A stretch of DNA of 64,000 nt. It comes from an uncultured Verrucomicrobiota bacterium. Lineage in GTDB: Bacteria > Verrucomicrobiota > Verrucomicrobiia > Opitutales > Seribacteraceae. Below, piece after piece: positions 9,814 through 17,798 of this stretch (its first letter is position 1; every line of letters begins with the position of its first letter). Location of the stretch: positions 163,365 through 227,364 of the forward strand of contig CACMBV010000001.1 of assembly GCA_902612125.1 (NCBI GenBank). The letters run 5' to 3'. The notes under the pieces were generated by a model. It was not told the origin of the DNA. It did no database searches and saw only the letters and a program-made list of their open reading frames with translations. Position numbers and translations under genes: made by a program.

Positions 9814-11278
9814 AAAAATAATTTCTTGCCATTTGCATAAAATTTGCAAAGGCGTTGAGGATTAACTGTCGGTTTGTACCAGTCATTTTGAAAATACGGA
9901 GTGCTTGACGAGGACGGAGATAAAATCTTCGGACTGCCCTACGACGTAGACCTTCCAAAGTTGCAGGATCGATATTTTGATTAAGACTGTAAGCAGTTTT
10001 TGAACGATCAACATTGAAGATGATGTTTGGCTCAACCAAACCTTTTTCAACTGCAAGTTTTCGAAGTTGCGTCCCATAATCTGGCGAGGGTGTAGCAAAG
10101 CTTGCAAGATCAATATCTAAGTTACATGCGTAATCGATCGTTTCATTTATCCCTGCTAATTTCTCACCAGGTAATCCCAAAATGAAGTAGCCAATGACTG
10201 AAATTCCTTCAGCTCGAAGTGAATTAATTCGAGTTTCAGTCAGTTCTCGATTTTTTTTAGCCTTAAGAGTTGCTAAAACATCATCGTTTGCGGTTTCAAT
10301 ACCTATCAGAACAGAATGACAGCCTGCACGGCGCATTGCAGAAATAAGCATATCATCCAAAGTATCTGCCCTACTGTTACAAAACCAAGTAATATTAGGA
10401 CCTTCTTTTTCAAGAAGTTCACATAATCGAAGTAGGTTTTTGCGAGATGCCTCCATTAATTGATCTCGAAACATTATCTCTCTAACTCCTAATTCGTAGA
10501 GATATTGAATCTCGCGGTGAATTTCCTCTGCAGGACGAGTTCTCCAGTCTACTGAAGATTGGCTACAAAACCCACACATAAAAGGACATCCAACAGCCCC
10601 TAGTATAGTTGCCACTGGTAAGCGTCGGTTCAGAGGCTGGCGATAGTTTTTAATGGGCAATTGTTCATGGTGAGGCATTCCCACAGTGAAATTTTTATTT
10701 CGCTTTAAAGGAATACCCTTTCGTATGCCATGAGGTGTTCTTACTATCCAATTATTCGGAGCATTAGTATTAGTTGTCTCGTTGTCCCAGTTTTTTAAAA
10801 CATCAATTAGATTAGTTGTTGTAAAATCTAGCAAGATGCCATCAATATCTTCACATTCGGAGAGTGCTAAATCGCCGTGTTCCTTACCGAAGTCTGCAAT
10901 TATTATAAGTTTTGTATGGGTAAATCGTTTTTTTAAATTTCTAAAAACCGCCTTATCGTGATGCCATGTAAGTGAACTAGTTAAAGAGATAATGAAATCA
11001 AAATTTTTATGAGATTCAAGGTATTTTAAAAGTGCATGCTCATTAAGTTTTTCACCAACACAATCCGAGATCGTAACATGAAAATTGTGGCCTAATGAGG
11101 CTGATAATATAAGGGTGTCAACTGGTGCCCATACATAAGATCCTTTTGAACTAAATGTGTGATAAAGGTCTCTGAAAACTATTCGCTCTGCAGGTGGATT
11201 TAAAAGAAGTACTTTTGGTATGTGAAATCTGGAATTTAATACACACTTATCATGAGTTTTTGAAACAGGGGCTATCAT
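9812..11278 (-). CDS. B12-binding-domain-type radical SAM protein
   Basis: This 488-residue protein has a Rossmann-like N-terminal half (about 20-170) of the type found in cobalamin-dependent radical SAM enzymes, followed by a radical SAM barrel. The 4Fe-4S motif is CxxxCxxC at Cys231, Cys235 and Cys238 (GCPFMCGFCSQ). The segment DTLILSASLG near 55 and VTISDCVGEKL near 68 match the class, but the DxHxxG cobalamin motif is absent. Members methylate unreactive carbons or rearrange lipids and natural products. It is not an anaerobic sulfatase maturase: the cluster motif and N-terminal domain differ. It is followed by the overlapping SDR gene, suggesting a two-step modification of a small molecule or lipid. 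Confidence 0.88.
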   Translation of the reverse strand: MIAPVSKTHDKCVLNSRFHIPKVLLLNPPAERIVFRDLYHTFSSKGSYVWAPVDTLILSASLGHNFHVTISDCVGEKLNEHALLKYLESHKNFDFIISLTSSLTWHHDKAVFRNLKKRFTHTKLIIIADFGKEHGDLALSECEDIDGILLDFTTTNLIDVLKNWDNETTNTNAPNNWIVRTPHGIRKGIPLKRNKNFTVGMPHHEQLPIKNYRQPLNRRLPVATILGAVGCPFMCGFCSQSSVDWRTRPAEEIHREIQYLYELGVREIMFRDQLMEASRKNLLRLCELLEKEGPNITWFCNSRADTLDDMLISAMRRAGCHSVLIGIETANDDVLATLKAKKNRELTETRINSLRAEGISVIGYFILGLPGEKLAGINETIDYACNLDIDLASFATPSPDYGTQLRKLAVEKGLVEPNIIFNVDRSKTAYSLNQNIDPATLEGLRRRAVRRFYLRPRQALRIFKMTGTNRQLILNAFANFMQMARNYF

Positions 11279-11732
11279 AAATTAATATGTCTTTCATATA
11301 TACTACTAAAGCTTTTCAGGTTACAAGTAATCATTTTATTGATTTAGTTCTATATGGGACAGTGTTAGACGATTACTATTATGCAAAAAAACCTTATAAA
11401 TAAAAGATCTCCAATATTAAGGCTTCCCCAATATTAAATCTTCCAGATTTTTAATACTTGTACTAATCAAGGTTTTTAAACAATAAAAAATGAGAATTTT
11501 TTAGATTCATTTGATCAAATTCTCATTCTCACCTTAAGCTATTGCATCGAATTCGAGAATCATGATTTAATTCATAATCGTGATGATGAAAAAAATGAAA
11601 CTTAAACAAATCATAACTACCTTGGAATTTTTGGCAAATTAGATAATGGGAAGAACGCCCGTAATAATTCAGGGGCTTTGCAACAAGGGATAGCCTGAAT
11701 CAAAAAAAGTAATAAATCAGTTGAAGTCTATA

Positions 11733-12005
11733 ATGGAGAAAAGGGCTTTCTTTTTCAGCTACTGCATCTTTGAATTTAGTCTAAATTTGCCTAGTCAAAT
11801 GCTTAAAGATCGAGGCGAAAAGTCCAAAGTCTATAGATTTAGAAAAGCTGAAACAGATTTGATCGAAAACTTAACGAAAAACACAGAGATTAATAACATC
11901 GGTTTTTACTCGGGATTTAAGGATAATATATGTGGTGTCCAAACTTTAAGAATTAAAGATTTATGTTCCTTTCTCGCCCTTGCTAACAAAGTCATAGACA
12001 GATAA
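11733..12005 (+). CDS. Doubtful small ORF in AT-rich stretch
   Basis: An open frame of 90 codons from the ATG at 11733 (a TTG at 11721 would add four). The product is not recognised. It contains charged runs (DRGEKSKVYRFRKAETD) and no signal peptide or membrane segment. It might be a real small protein or chance in AT-rich DNA; there is no Shine-Dalgarno site and no neighbour in the same orientation within 400 bases. Confidence 0.25.
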   Translation: MEKRAFFFSYCIFEFSLNLPSQMLKDRGEKSKVYRFRKAETDLIENLTKNTEINNIGFYSGFKDNICGVQTLRIKDLCSFLALANKVIDR

Positions 12006-12396
12006 TTAACCATTTTCACGAATGGAGAAAAGAGTTCTCCTCAAAAGAACTTTCGATTATCATAAAGAATTACAGAATTCAATTGCTCGAAGAGAAAATG
12101 GCTACCCCATGAACATTCATCTAAATGATGATAATTTCTAGCTCTTCAATTCTTCATATTATATTATTAACCTATAAAAATGCCCTAATCTGTTTCTAAC
12201 GACTTCTTTTATCGTGCTTCTGTATCTATTTGAGATAGAGATCTCATAATTAAAATCTGCATTCAAAACGGAATATCTGGAAAACTTCAAAAAGAATGCT
12301 TTGATAGTTATTCACCCAATGCAAAGAATTGTTTTAAGAAAGATATAAAAAAACTTTTTTATGAGTCAGCAGAAAGTTGAAACGAAACTAAAAATT

Positions 12397-12412
12397 TTTT
12401 GGCTAGCCAAAA
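12397..12412. promoter_or_regulatory. Perfect 16-base palindrome upstream of sulfatase gene
   Basis: The sequence TTTTGGCTAGCCAAAA is a perfect inverted repeat ending 64 bases before the ATG of the sulfatase at 12477. Its size and position suit a dimeric repressor or activator site. No regulator gene is adjacent, so the assignment is inference. Confidence 0.4.
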
Positions 12413-12476
12413 CTAAAACAGTGCTAGGTAAGCTATCTACTTGCAAGAAATCCTTCCCCCAAAATAAGATTCATAA

Positions 12477-14558
12477 ATGACGAATTTCTGGCTTTTCTTT
12501 CTTTTTCCAATCCTTGGCAATTCCCAAATTTCAGACCGGCCCAATGTGATCTTGTTTATGGCCGATGATATGGGCATGGGGGACAGTTCGGCTTATCAGT
12601 TTTTCACCAAGAATTCCGATTCACAACAGATTCATACACCAGCCATGGAAAGACTGGCGAACATGGGAATGCTTTTCACCGATGCCCATACCCCATCTTC
12701 CCGGTGCACGCCGACACGATACGGATTACTCACTGGACGATACCCTTGGCGTGCCCGAATGAAACACTGGGTGCTTTTTGGGGTACAGGGAGATCCACTG
12801 ATTGAAGAAGACCGTCCTACCCTGGCTACTCTCTTTCGTTCCTGCGGTTATGCAACTGCGATGGTGGGTAAATGGCACCTTGGCCTGCGGTATACCCGAT
12901 CTGATGGAAAACCGGCTGCCGGTTGGGCTGATGCAGACCTGACCAAAGATGTTTTCGACGGACCCTGTGACCATGGCTTTGATTATGCCCGTTTTACCTC
13001 ACGCTCCCATGGAACTTCCGGCCCTGATGCTGGTACGACCGGTCCACGAATGGGTAAAAATAAAAAAGGGGACCGCAACACCTCCTGTCAGACAATTGGT
13101 CCCGGTCACATTCATAATCGCAGAATCATTGCAGCGACCGGCAAAGGTAAACAGCTGACAAACACAGGAGATTTAGCCTATGATCTCCACTCCCTGGGTA
13201 GTCGTCATTCGGACCATGCGATGGAATTCCTTACCCAGCATTTACGAAACCGCGAGACCTCCTTTGACCCTTTCTTTCTCTACTACCCCAGTAATTCCAA
13301 TCACGGCCCCTACACGGTGGACAAGGAAATTGGGGAGAATAAGATTAAGGGAGCCGGCAGGATGATTTCGGGCGACCCTGCATCCCTACGCCTCGATTAC
13401 ATTTATGAAAACGATGTGGCATTGGGGAGAATGCTGGATTTCCTTGAAAAAACTACGGATCCAAGACGCCCCAGCCGGAAACTTATTGAAAACACCATTG
13501 TCATTTTCACCTCGGATAATGGTGCGGAAGTAAACACAAAAACCGCCACAGGTCCTGTTCGAAGTAACAAAGGTAGTTGTTATGAAGGCGGGCACCGTGT
13601 TCCCTTTATCGTAGCCTGGTCCGAAGGGAAGATCGGCAACGGGGATCAACGAAGTCCTGGAACAAGAAGCGATCAATTAATTGGTTTACAAGACTTGTAC
13701 GCTACTTTCTCAAGTATACTTAGCAAACCCCTTCCCAATCTAAGGGCTGGTCAGAGGGGTGCTGAAGACAGTTACAACATCCTTCCGGCATGGGAGGGAA
13801 AAACATTACCCCAACGCCCCATGTTCTACAACGACCATAAGGAGGCGAACAACGGAGCTGCCTGTGCGATGCGGATCGACAACCCGATCGTGGAAGGAAA
13901 ACCGATCAAGGGTAAATGGAAAATTTTTTTTGATGATTCTCTTTCGAGGTTTGGTAAAGCTATCCCCATCGAACTCTTTGAATTATCTTCGGATCCAATG
14001 GAATCCAGGAATCATATCAACGAAAAGGGACTAAAGCCTCTAGTCCAAGAATTGAGTTCCATTGCCCTGCTCCATCGGAATACGGGAGGTCATCGATTTG
14101 TCGAATTTTCCCCAGAAAAGCGTTTCGAATTTGATTGGAGAAAACCATTACCCGTGCCCGCTCCGCTCACCTTTTTTGTCTCCACCAAAGGAGGAGATGG
14201 AATCCGCGATGCAGAAGGACTTGGAATAGAAGGTAAGGACTCTGCCCGGGTGGATCCCGGGGAAGCCTTTGCCTTTCGTTTTGAATCGGATGTGCTCATC
14301 GAATCCATTGGCTTAACTGCCGGCAAGGAGGGATCATGTGGCGGCTCCCTGCGGATGGGGAACCGATCAGTGCTCGCAATTTATTGTACGGATGCTGATA
14401 ATGACGCCAAGGACCAACAGGGAATTATCAGCGATCTTGGTGTTCTAAAAAAGGGGGAAATGCTCATTCTTGACCCAAACCCTCACTGGGGAGTGGAAGT
14501 TCCGGGCAGCTGGAAATTACAATCCCTCGCCGTCCGACCCATCAAAGAATTACAATGA
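12477..14558 (+). CDS. Large secreted sulfatase with C-terminal extension
   Basis: At 693 residues this is about 180 longer than the usual sulfatase. A signal peptide (about 1-17) is followed by MADDMGMGDSSAYQ, the formylglycine motif CTPTR (Cys77), VGKWHLG and FTSDNGAEVN. The ordinary sulfatase fold ends near residue 560; the remaining ~130 residues (from about FFVSTKGGDGIRDAEG) are beta-rich and could be a carbohydrate-binding or surface-docking module, though I do not recognise the family. The segment RYGLLTGRYPWRARMKHWVL resembles GalNAc-6-sulfatase-type enzymes. It follows an AT-rich region with a palindrome that could serve as an operator. Confidence 0.92.
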   Translation: MTNFWLFFLFPILGNSQISDRPNVILFMADDMGMGDSSAYQFFTKNSDSQQIHTPAMERLANMGMLFTDAHTPSSRCTPTRYGLLTGRYPWRARMKHWVLFGVQGDPLIEEDRPTLATLFRSCGYATAMVGKWHLGLRYTRSDGKPAAGWADADLTKDVFDGPCDHGFDYARFTSRSHGTSGPDAGTTGPRMGKNKKGDRNTSCQTIGPGHIHNRRIIAATGKGKQLTNTGDLAYDLHSLGSRHSDHAMEFLTQHLRNRETSFDPFFLYYPSNSNHGPYTVDKEIGENKIKGAGRMISGDPASLRLDYIYENDVALGRMLDFLEKTTDPRRPSRKLIENTIVIFTSDNGAEVNTKTATGPVRSNKGSCYEGGHRVPFIVAWSEGKIGNGDQRSPGTRSDQLIGLQDLYATFSSILSKPLPNLRAGQRGAEDSYNILPAWEGKTLPQRPMFYNDHKEANNGAACAMRIDNPIVEGKPIKGKWKIFFDDSLSRFGKAIPIELFELSSDPMESRNHINEKGLKPLVQELSSIALLHRNTGGHRFVEFSPEKRFEFDWRKPLPVPAPLTFFVSTKGGDGIRDAEGLGIEGKDSARVDPGEAFAFRFESDVLIESIGLTAGKEGSCGGSLRMGNRSVLAIYCTDADNDAKDQQGIISDLGVLKKGEMLILDPNPHWGVEVPGSWKLQSLAVRPIKELQ

Positions 14559-14871
14559 AAAGTTCATTTCTTCTATGATTCCTGATCAGTCATCTGCTTC
14601 CTTGGGGTAAAAAGCCAGTGTGGTTTATATTCAAGTGACAGATAGAAAAGAAAAAAAGTCTTCGCCATTTCTTGCAGGTTGGAGAACGAAGCAGGTGAGA
14701 ACCAAGAGGAATGAAAGCCCAATTATACCGGAATCAGGTCTTGACTACCAAGATTGAACAAAGTACGAAAAGGCAAATTTTCAAATGCCAATGAGCCTGA
14801 GGAAAGGGGTTTGAGCAAGCTTGGATTGATGGACATGGAAGGAAAGTTCTGATAGGCGGACGCTGCTTAAA
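14559..14871. other. Intergenic region with no recognisable feature
   Basis: About 313 bases between the large sulfatase and the acyltransferase. I found no convincing open frame, hairpin terminator or repeat. Confidence 0.5.
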
Positions 14872-16494
14872 TTGAATCAAATACGATATCACGACCTCGA
14901 TGCTCTTCGAGCTTTTGCCATGCTGCTGGGCATCGTCCTCCATGGATTGCTTTCTTTTATCCCCATTCCCATATGGCCGGTTCAGGATAATGATCAATCG
15001 GAGATATACATGATTCCACTTATGTTCATCCATGGATTCAGGATGTCTCTCTTTTTCTTCGTCAGCGGTCTTTTTACTAGGATGATATGGCAAAAAAAAG
15101 GCACTCTCGGTTTATTACAAAACAGGGCCAAGCGGATTGTCTTACCCTTTTTAATATTCGGAGCCTTACTCTTCCCCGTCCTAAATAACATGGGAACTTT
15201 TTTGATTACAGGGAAGAGTCATAAGGGAATCGAAAAAACCATTATTATAAATCCTGAATATCAAGTTCCGAATGATCTTGGTGGAGCTGCTCGAAAAGGA
15301 AATTTAAAGGAAATCAGGGGGTGGCTTCAAAAAGATGAAGACATCAATGGAAAGTATGATAAGGGCTTAACCCCACTTCATTGGGCGGCAGTCATGAATC
15401 AAGTGGATGCAATCAAACTACTTGCGGACAAGGGGGCAAACTTGAATTCGAGGGATGGACACCAATCAACCCCGCTATTGGTGGCGACTTTTTTTGGCCA
15501 GACAGAATCGGTTAAAACCCTGCTTGAAATCGGGGCAAACCCAAAGCTCAAAAACAAAGATGGTGCTCTTCCCGAGCAAGCCATGATGGCGAATCGAGCA
15601 ATTACCGAATGGGTGGCAAAGGATATTTTACAAATTCCTTTTAACTGGACTAAAATTAGTAAGGGAAGAAACCAGGTCAGAGAATTACTCGCCACGGATA
15701 TTGCCTCCTTCGAAGAAAAGACCGGTTGGTTCGCTCGTAATTATTTTATGTTTGGTCAATTCTGTACCCATCATCTCTGGTTCCTCTATGATTTAATTTA
15801 TCTCACCGTAGGCTTTATTTTACTCGCCTGGATCCTAAATTTTTTACCTGACTTAGGATTAACCAAATGGCTTGCTGAATCTTCTCTACGGCTCTTATGG
15901 TTAATCCCCTTAACCTTCTTGGCTCAATTCTACATGGGTAATGGAGACGATGGGGTATTTGGCCCGTCGACTGCAGTCTTTCTGCAGCCTGACTGGATTA
16001 AGTTGGGGTATTATGCGGTCTTCTTTGGCTACGGTACAATCTGCTTTCCCCACAGGGGATTCCATGAAAAAGTAGGCCGCTTCTGGCCGGTCTGCCTTGC
16101 TTTCGCCACCCTTCTTTTTCTTGTCGCTTTGTTAATAATCGAAGAAAAAGACCACTCGTGGAATTATGAATTAATCTCCCTTTGCTCAGCCTTCTTTGCA
16201 TGGCTGATGATTTTTGGTCTGATGGGTCTGTTCCGTAAATGGTTCTCGAAAGAGAATTCAAATATTCGTTTTGTTTCTGATTCCTCCTACTGGCTCTACA
16301 TTGCCCACCTGCCCCTGATACAAATAATACAATTCTGGGTAGCAGACTGGTCATTCCCCGGCCTGATTAAGCTTATCTTCGTCTGCATGATCACAACCGT
16401 TTTATTACTGCTTTCTTACAAATACTTTATCCGTTACACCGTCATCGGAACTTTATTGAATGGCAAAAGATATAAAACCCATGAAGCAAGCTGA
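14872..16494 (+). CDS. Membrane acyltransferase (acyltransferase-3 type) with inserted ankyrin repeats
   Basis: The 540-residue protein starts with TTG at 14872 and opens with the family signature RYHDLDALRAFAMLLGIVLHG. Membrane helices lie at about 10-35, 50-70 and 88-112, and again from about 300 to 530. Between them, residues about 135-255 form at least two clear ankyrin repeats (GLTPLHWAAVMNQVDAIKLL and STPLLVATFFGQTESVKTLL) plus flanking degenerate ones. Acyltransferase-3 proteins move acyl groups onto sugars or glycans at the membrane; MdoC/OpgC is a relative. The ankyrin block sits in a loop and may bind a protein partner. The gene overlaps the following membrane protein gene, so they are cotranscribed. 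Confidence 0.88.
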   Translation: MNQIRYHDLDALRAFAMLLGIVLHGLLSFIPIPIWPVQDNDQSEIYMIPLMFIHGFRMSLFFFVSGLFTRMIWQKKGTLGLLQNRAKRIVLPFLIFGALLFPVLNNMGTFLITGKSHKGIEKTIIINPEYQVPNDLGGAARKGNLKEIRGWLQKDEDINGKYDKGLTPLHWAAVMNQVDAIKLLADKGANLNSRDGHQSTPLLVATFFGQTESVKTLLEIGANPKLKNKDGALPEQAMMANRAITEWVAKDILQIPFNWTKISKGRNQVRELLATDIASFEEKTGWFARNYFMFGQFCTHHLWFLYDLIYLTVGFILLAWILNFLPDLGLTKWLAESSLRLLWLIPLTFLAQFYMGNGDDGVFGPSTAVFLQPDWIKLGYYAVFFGYGTICFPHRGFHEKVGRFWPVCLAFATLLFLVALLIIEEKDHSWNYELISLCSAFFAWLMIFGLMGLFRKWFSKENSNIRFVSDSSYWLYIAHLPLIQIIQFWVADWSFPGLIKLIFVCMITTVLLLLSYKYFIRYTVIGTLLNGKRYKTHEAS

Positions 16495-17104
16495 ATCACT
16501 TTCCAGCAAAGCTTATCTATGGCTCGGGCTTTTCTTTAGCGTATTCATTTGGTCAGGCATTGAACCAAAAGATCGACTGACCTGGGTATTGGAAGCAGGA
16601 CCGGCGATTATTGGTCTTTGGGTTGTGGCCAAAACCCGTTCATCCTTCCCCCTCACTCCCTTACTCTACTTTTGGATTCTGCTCCACTGTATTGTTCTCA
16701 TGGTGGGAGCAAAATATACCTATGCCGAAGTTCCTTTGTTTGACTGGATTAGTGAGTTCTTTGGGTGGGAAAGAAACAACTATGATAAAGTCGGCCACTT
16801 AATGCAGGGATTGGTACCCGCACTGATTACCAGAGAGATTCTCCTGCGTAAGAAGGTGGTAATTCCGGATGGATGGCGAAATTTTATCATTATATCCATC
16901 TGTTTGGCATTCAGTGCCTTTTATGAATTAATCGAATGGTGGGCAGCTCTGCTGATCGGAGAAGATGCGGATGCCTTCCTTGGTACCCAAGGATATGTAT
17001 GGGATACGCAGTCCGATATGGCTCTCGCCCTTCTGGGTTCGGTTTTATCGATCTTGTTTTTGCGAAAAAGTCATGATCTTCAACTCAAGGCGTTGCTTAA
17101 GTAA
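16460..17104 (+). CDS. DUF2238-like multispanning membrane protein
   Basis: A 214-residue protein with about six hydrophobic segments. The motif FDWISEFFGWERNNYDKVGHLMQG and the later FYELIEWWAALL with GYVWDTQSDM match the DUF2238 (YjdF) family, whose role is unknown. The conserved charged residues (Asp, His, Glu within membrane segments) suggest transport or an enzymatic role in the membrane. The ATG at 16460 overlaps the acyltransferase gene by 35 bases; an ATG at 16481 would cut the overlap to 14. Tight linkage suggests a joint function with the acyltransferase. Confidence 0.85.
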   Translation: MAKDIKPMKQAESLSSKAYLWLGLFFSVFIWSGIEPKDRLTWVLEAGPAIIGLWVVAKTRSSFPLTPLLYFWILLHCIVLMVGAKYTYAEVPLFDWISEFFGWERNNYDKVGHLMQGLVPALITREILLRKKVVIPDGWRNFIIISICLAFSAFYELIEWWAALLIGEDADAFLGTQGYVWDTQSDMALALLGSVLSILFLRKSHDLQLKALLK

Positions 17105-17128
17105 AAAACAAGCCTCATACTACCTTGG

Positions 17129-17713
17129 ATGACGCAAGAAACGGACTGGCAAGAAAGATATCAGATAAAGGACACGCCCTGGGATAAAGGAAAGCCGGCT
17201 CCCGGATTGGTTGACTGGCTCAAAAAACAAACACTTGATCCGGAGACCAGAGTGCTGGTTCCTGGATGTGGGCGTGGGCATGACGCTTCGGCGTGGGCAA
17301 CCGCAGGCTTTAAAACCACCGGTCTGGACCTTGCCGATCTGGCTTTAAGCGATGCCCGAAAAAGATACAAGTCCGTGCCCAACCTAGCCTTTTTACGAGG
17401 TAATTTCCTGGATGAAAACCCACAAGAACCCTTCGGTTTAATCTTTGAACACACTTTGTATTGTGCTATTGATCCGGTCCGAAGGGAAGATTACGCCAGG
17501 TCACTGCTAAACTGGCTAAAACCGGACGGCTATTTTCTGGCAATTCATTTTATATTCCCGCTGAATGACGAAGGTCCCCCGTTTGGAGGGAGTCGGGAAG
17601 AAATTATCAATCGTTTTAAACCAAACTTGAAATTAATCGAGGACTGGAAGCCGAGTCATTTTGAAGGTCGTAAAAATGAAGAGTGGATGTTCCTTTGGCA
17701 GCGGATTTCTTAA
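17129..17713 (+). CDS. SAM-dependent methyltransferase, TPMT-like
   Basis: This 194-residue class I methyltransferase has the N-terminal segment WQERYQIKDTPWDKGKPAPGL and the SAM-binding motif RVLVPGCGRGHDASAWA at residues 41-57, both typical of the thiopurine S-methyltransferase-like group. Later motifs FLRGNFLD and FEHTLYCAIDP also fit. In bacteria these enzymes methylate halides, thiols or selenium/tellurium compounds; the substrate here is unknown. It follows the DUF2238 gene by 24 bases in the same direction. Length is slightly below that of classical TPMT (about 220-245). Confidence 0.88.
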   Translation: MTQETDWQERYQIKDTPWDKGKPAPGLVDWLKKQTLDPETRVLVPGCGRGHDASAWATAGFKTTGLDLADLALSDARKRYKSVPNLAFLRGNFLDENPQEPFGLIFEHTLYCAIDPVRREDYARSLLNWLKPDGYFLAIHFIFPLNDEGPPFGGSREEIINRFKPNLKLIEDWKPSHFEGRKNEEWMFLWQRIS

Positions 17714-17798
17714 TTTCATTCCTTCCTTTTAAAAATAATCTCAGCTCAATCTTTCATTAGCCATTGGATTTTAAAAAAGATCATTTATCCTGTTTTGG

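Larger units (their letters stand above)
11279..12476. other. AT-rich, mostly non-coding stretch
   Basis: About 1.2 kb between the radical SAM gene and the sulfatase at 12477 is visibly much richer in A and T than the rest. The only open frame of note is the doubtful one at 11733-12005. I see no transposase, tRNA or long repeats. A 16-base perfect palindrome lies at 12397-12412. Confidence 0.6.

Noticed and set aside
9812..11278. Radical SAM protein as anaerobic sulfatase maturase
   Set aside because: It has a B12-type N-terminal domain and CxxxCxxC context of that class, not the domain order or twin cluster-binding SPASM region of sulfatase maturases.
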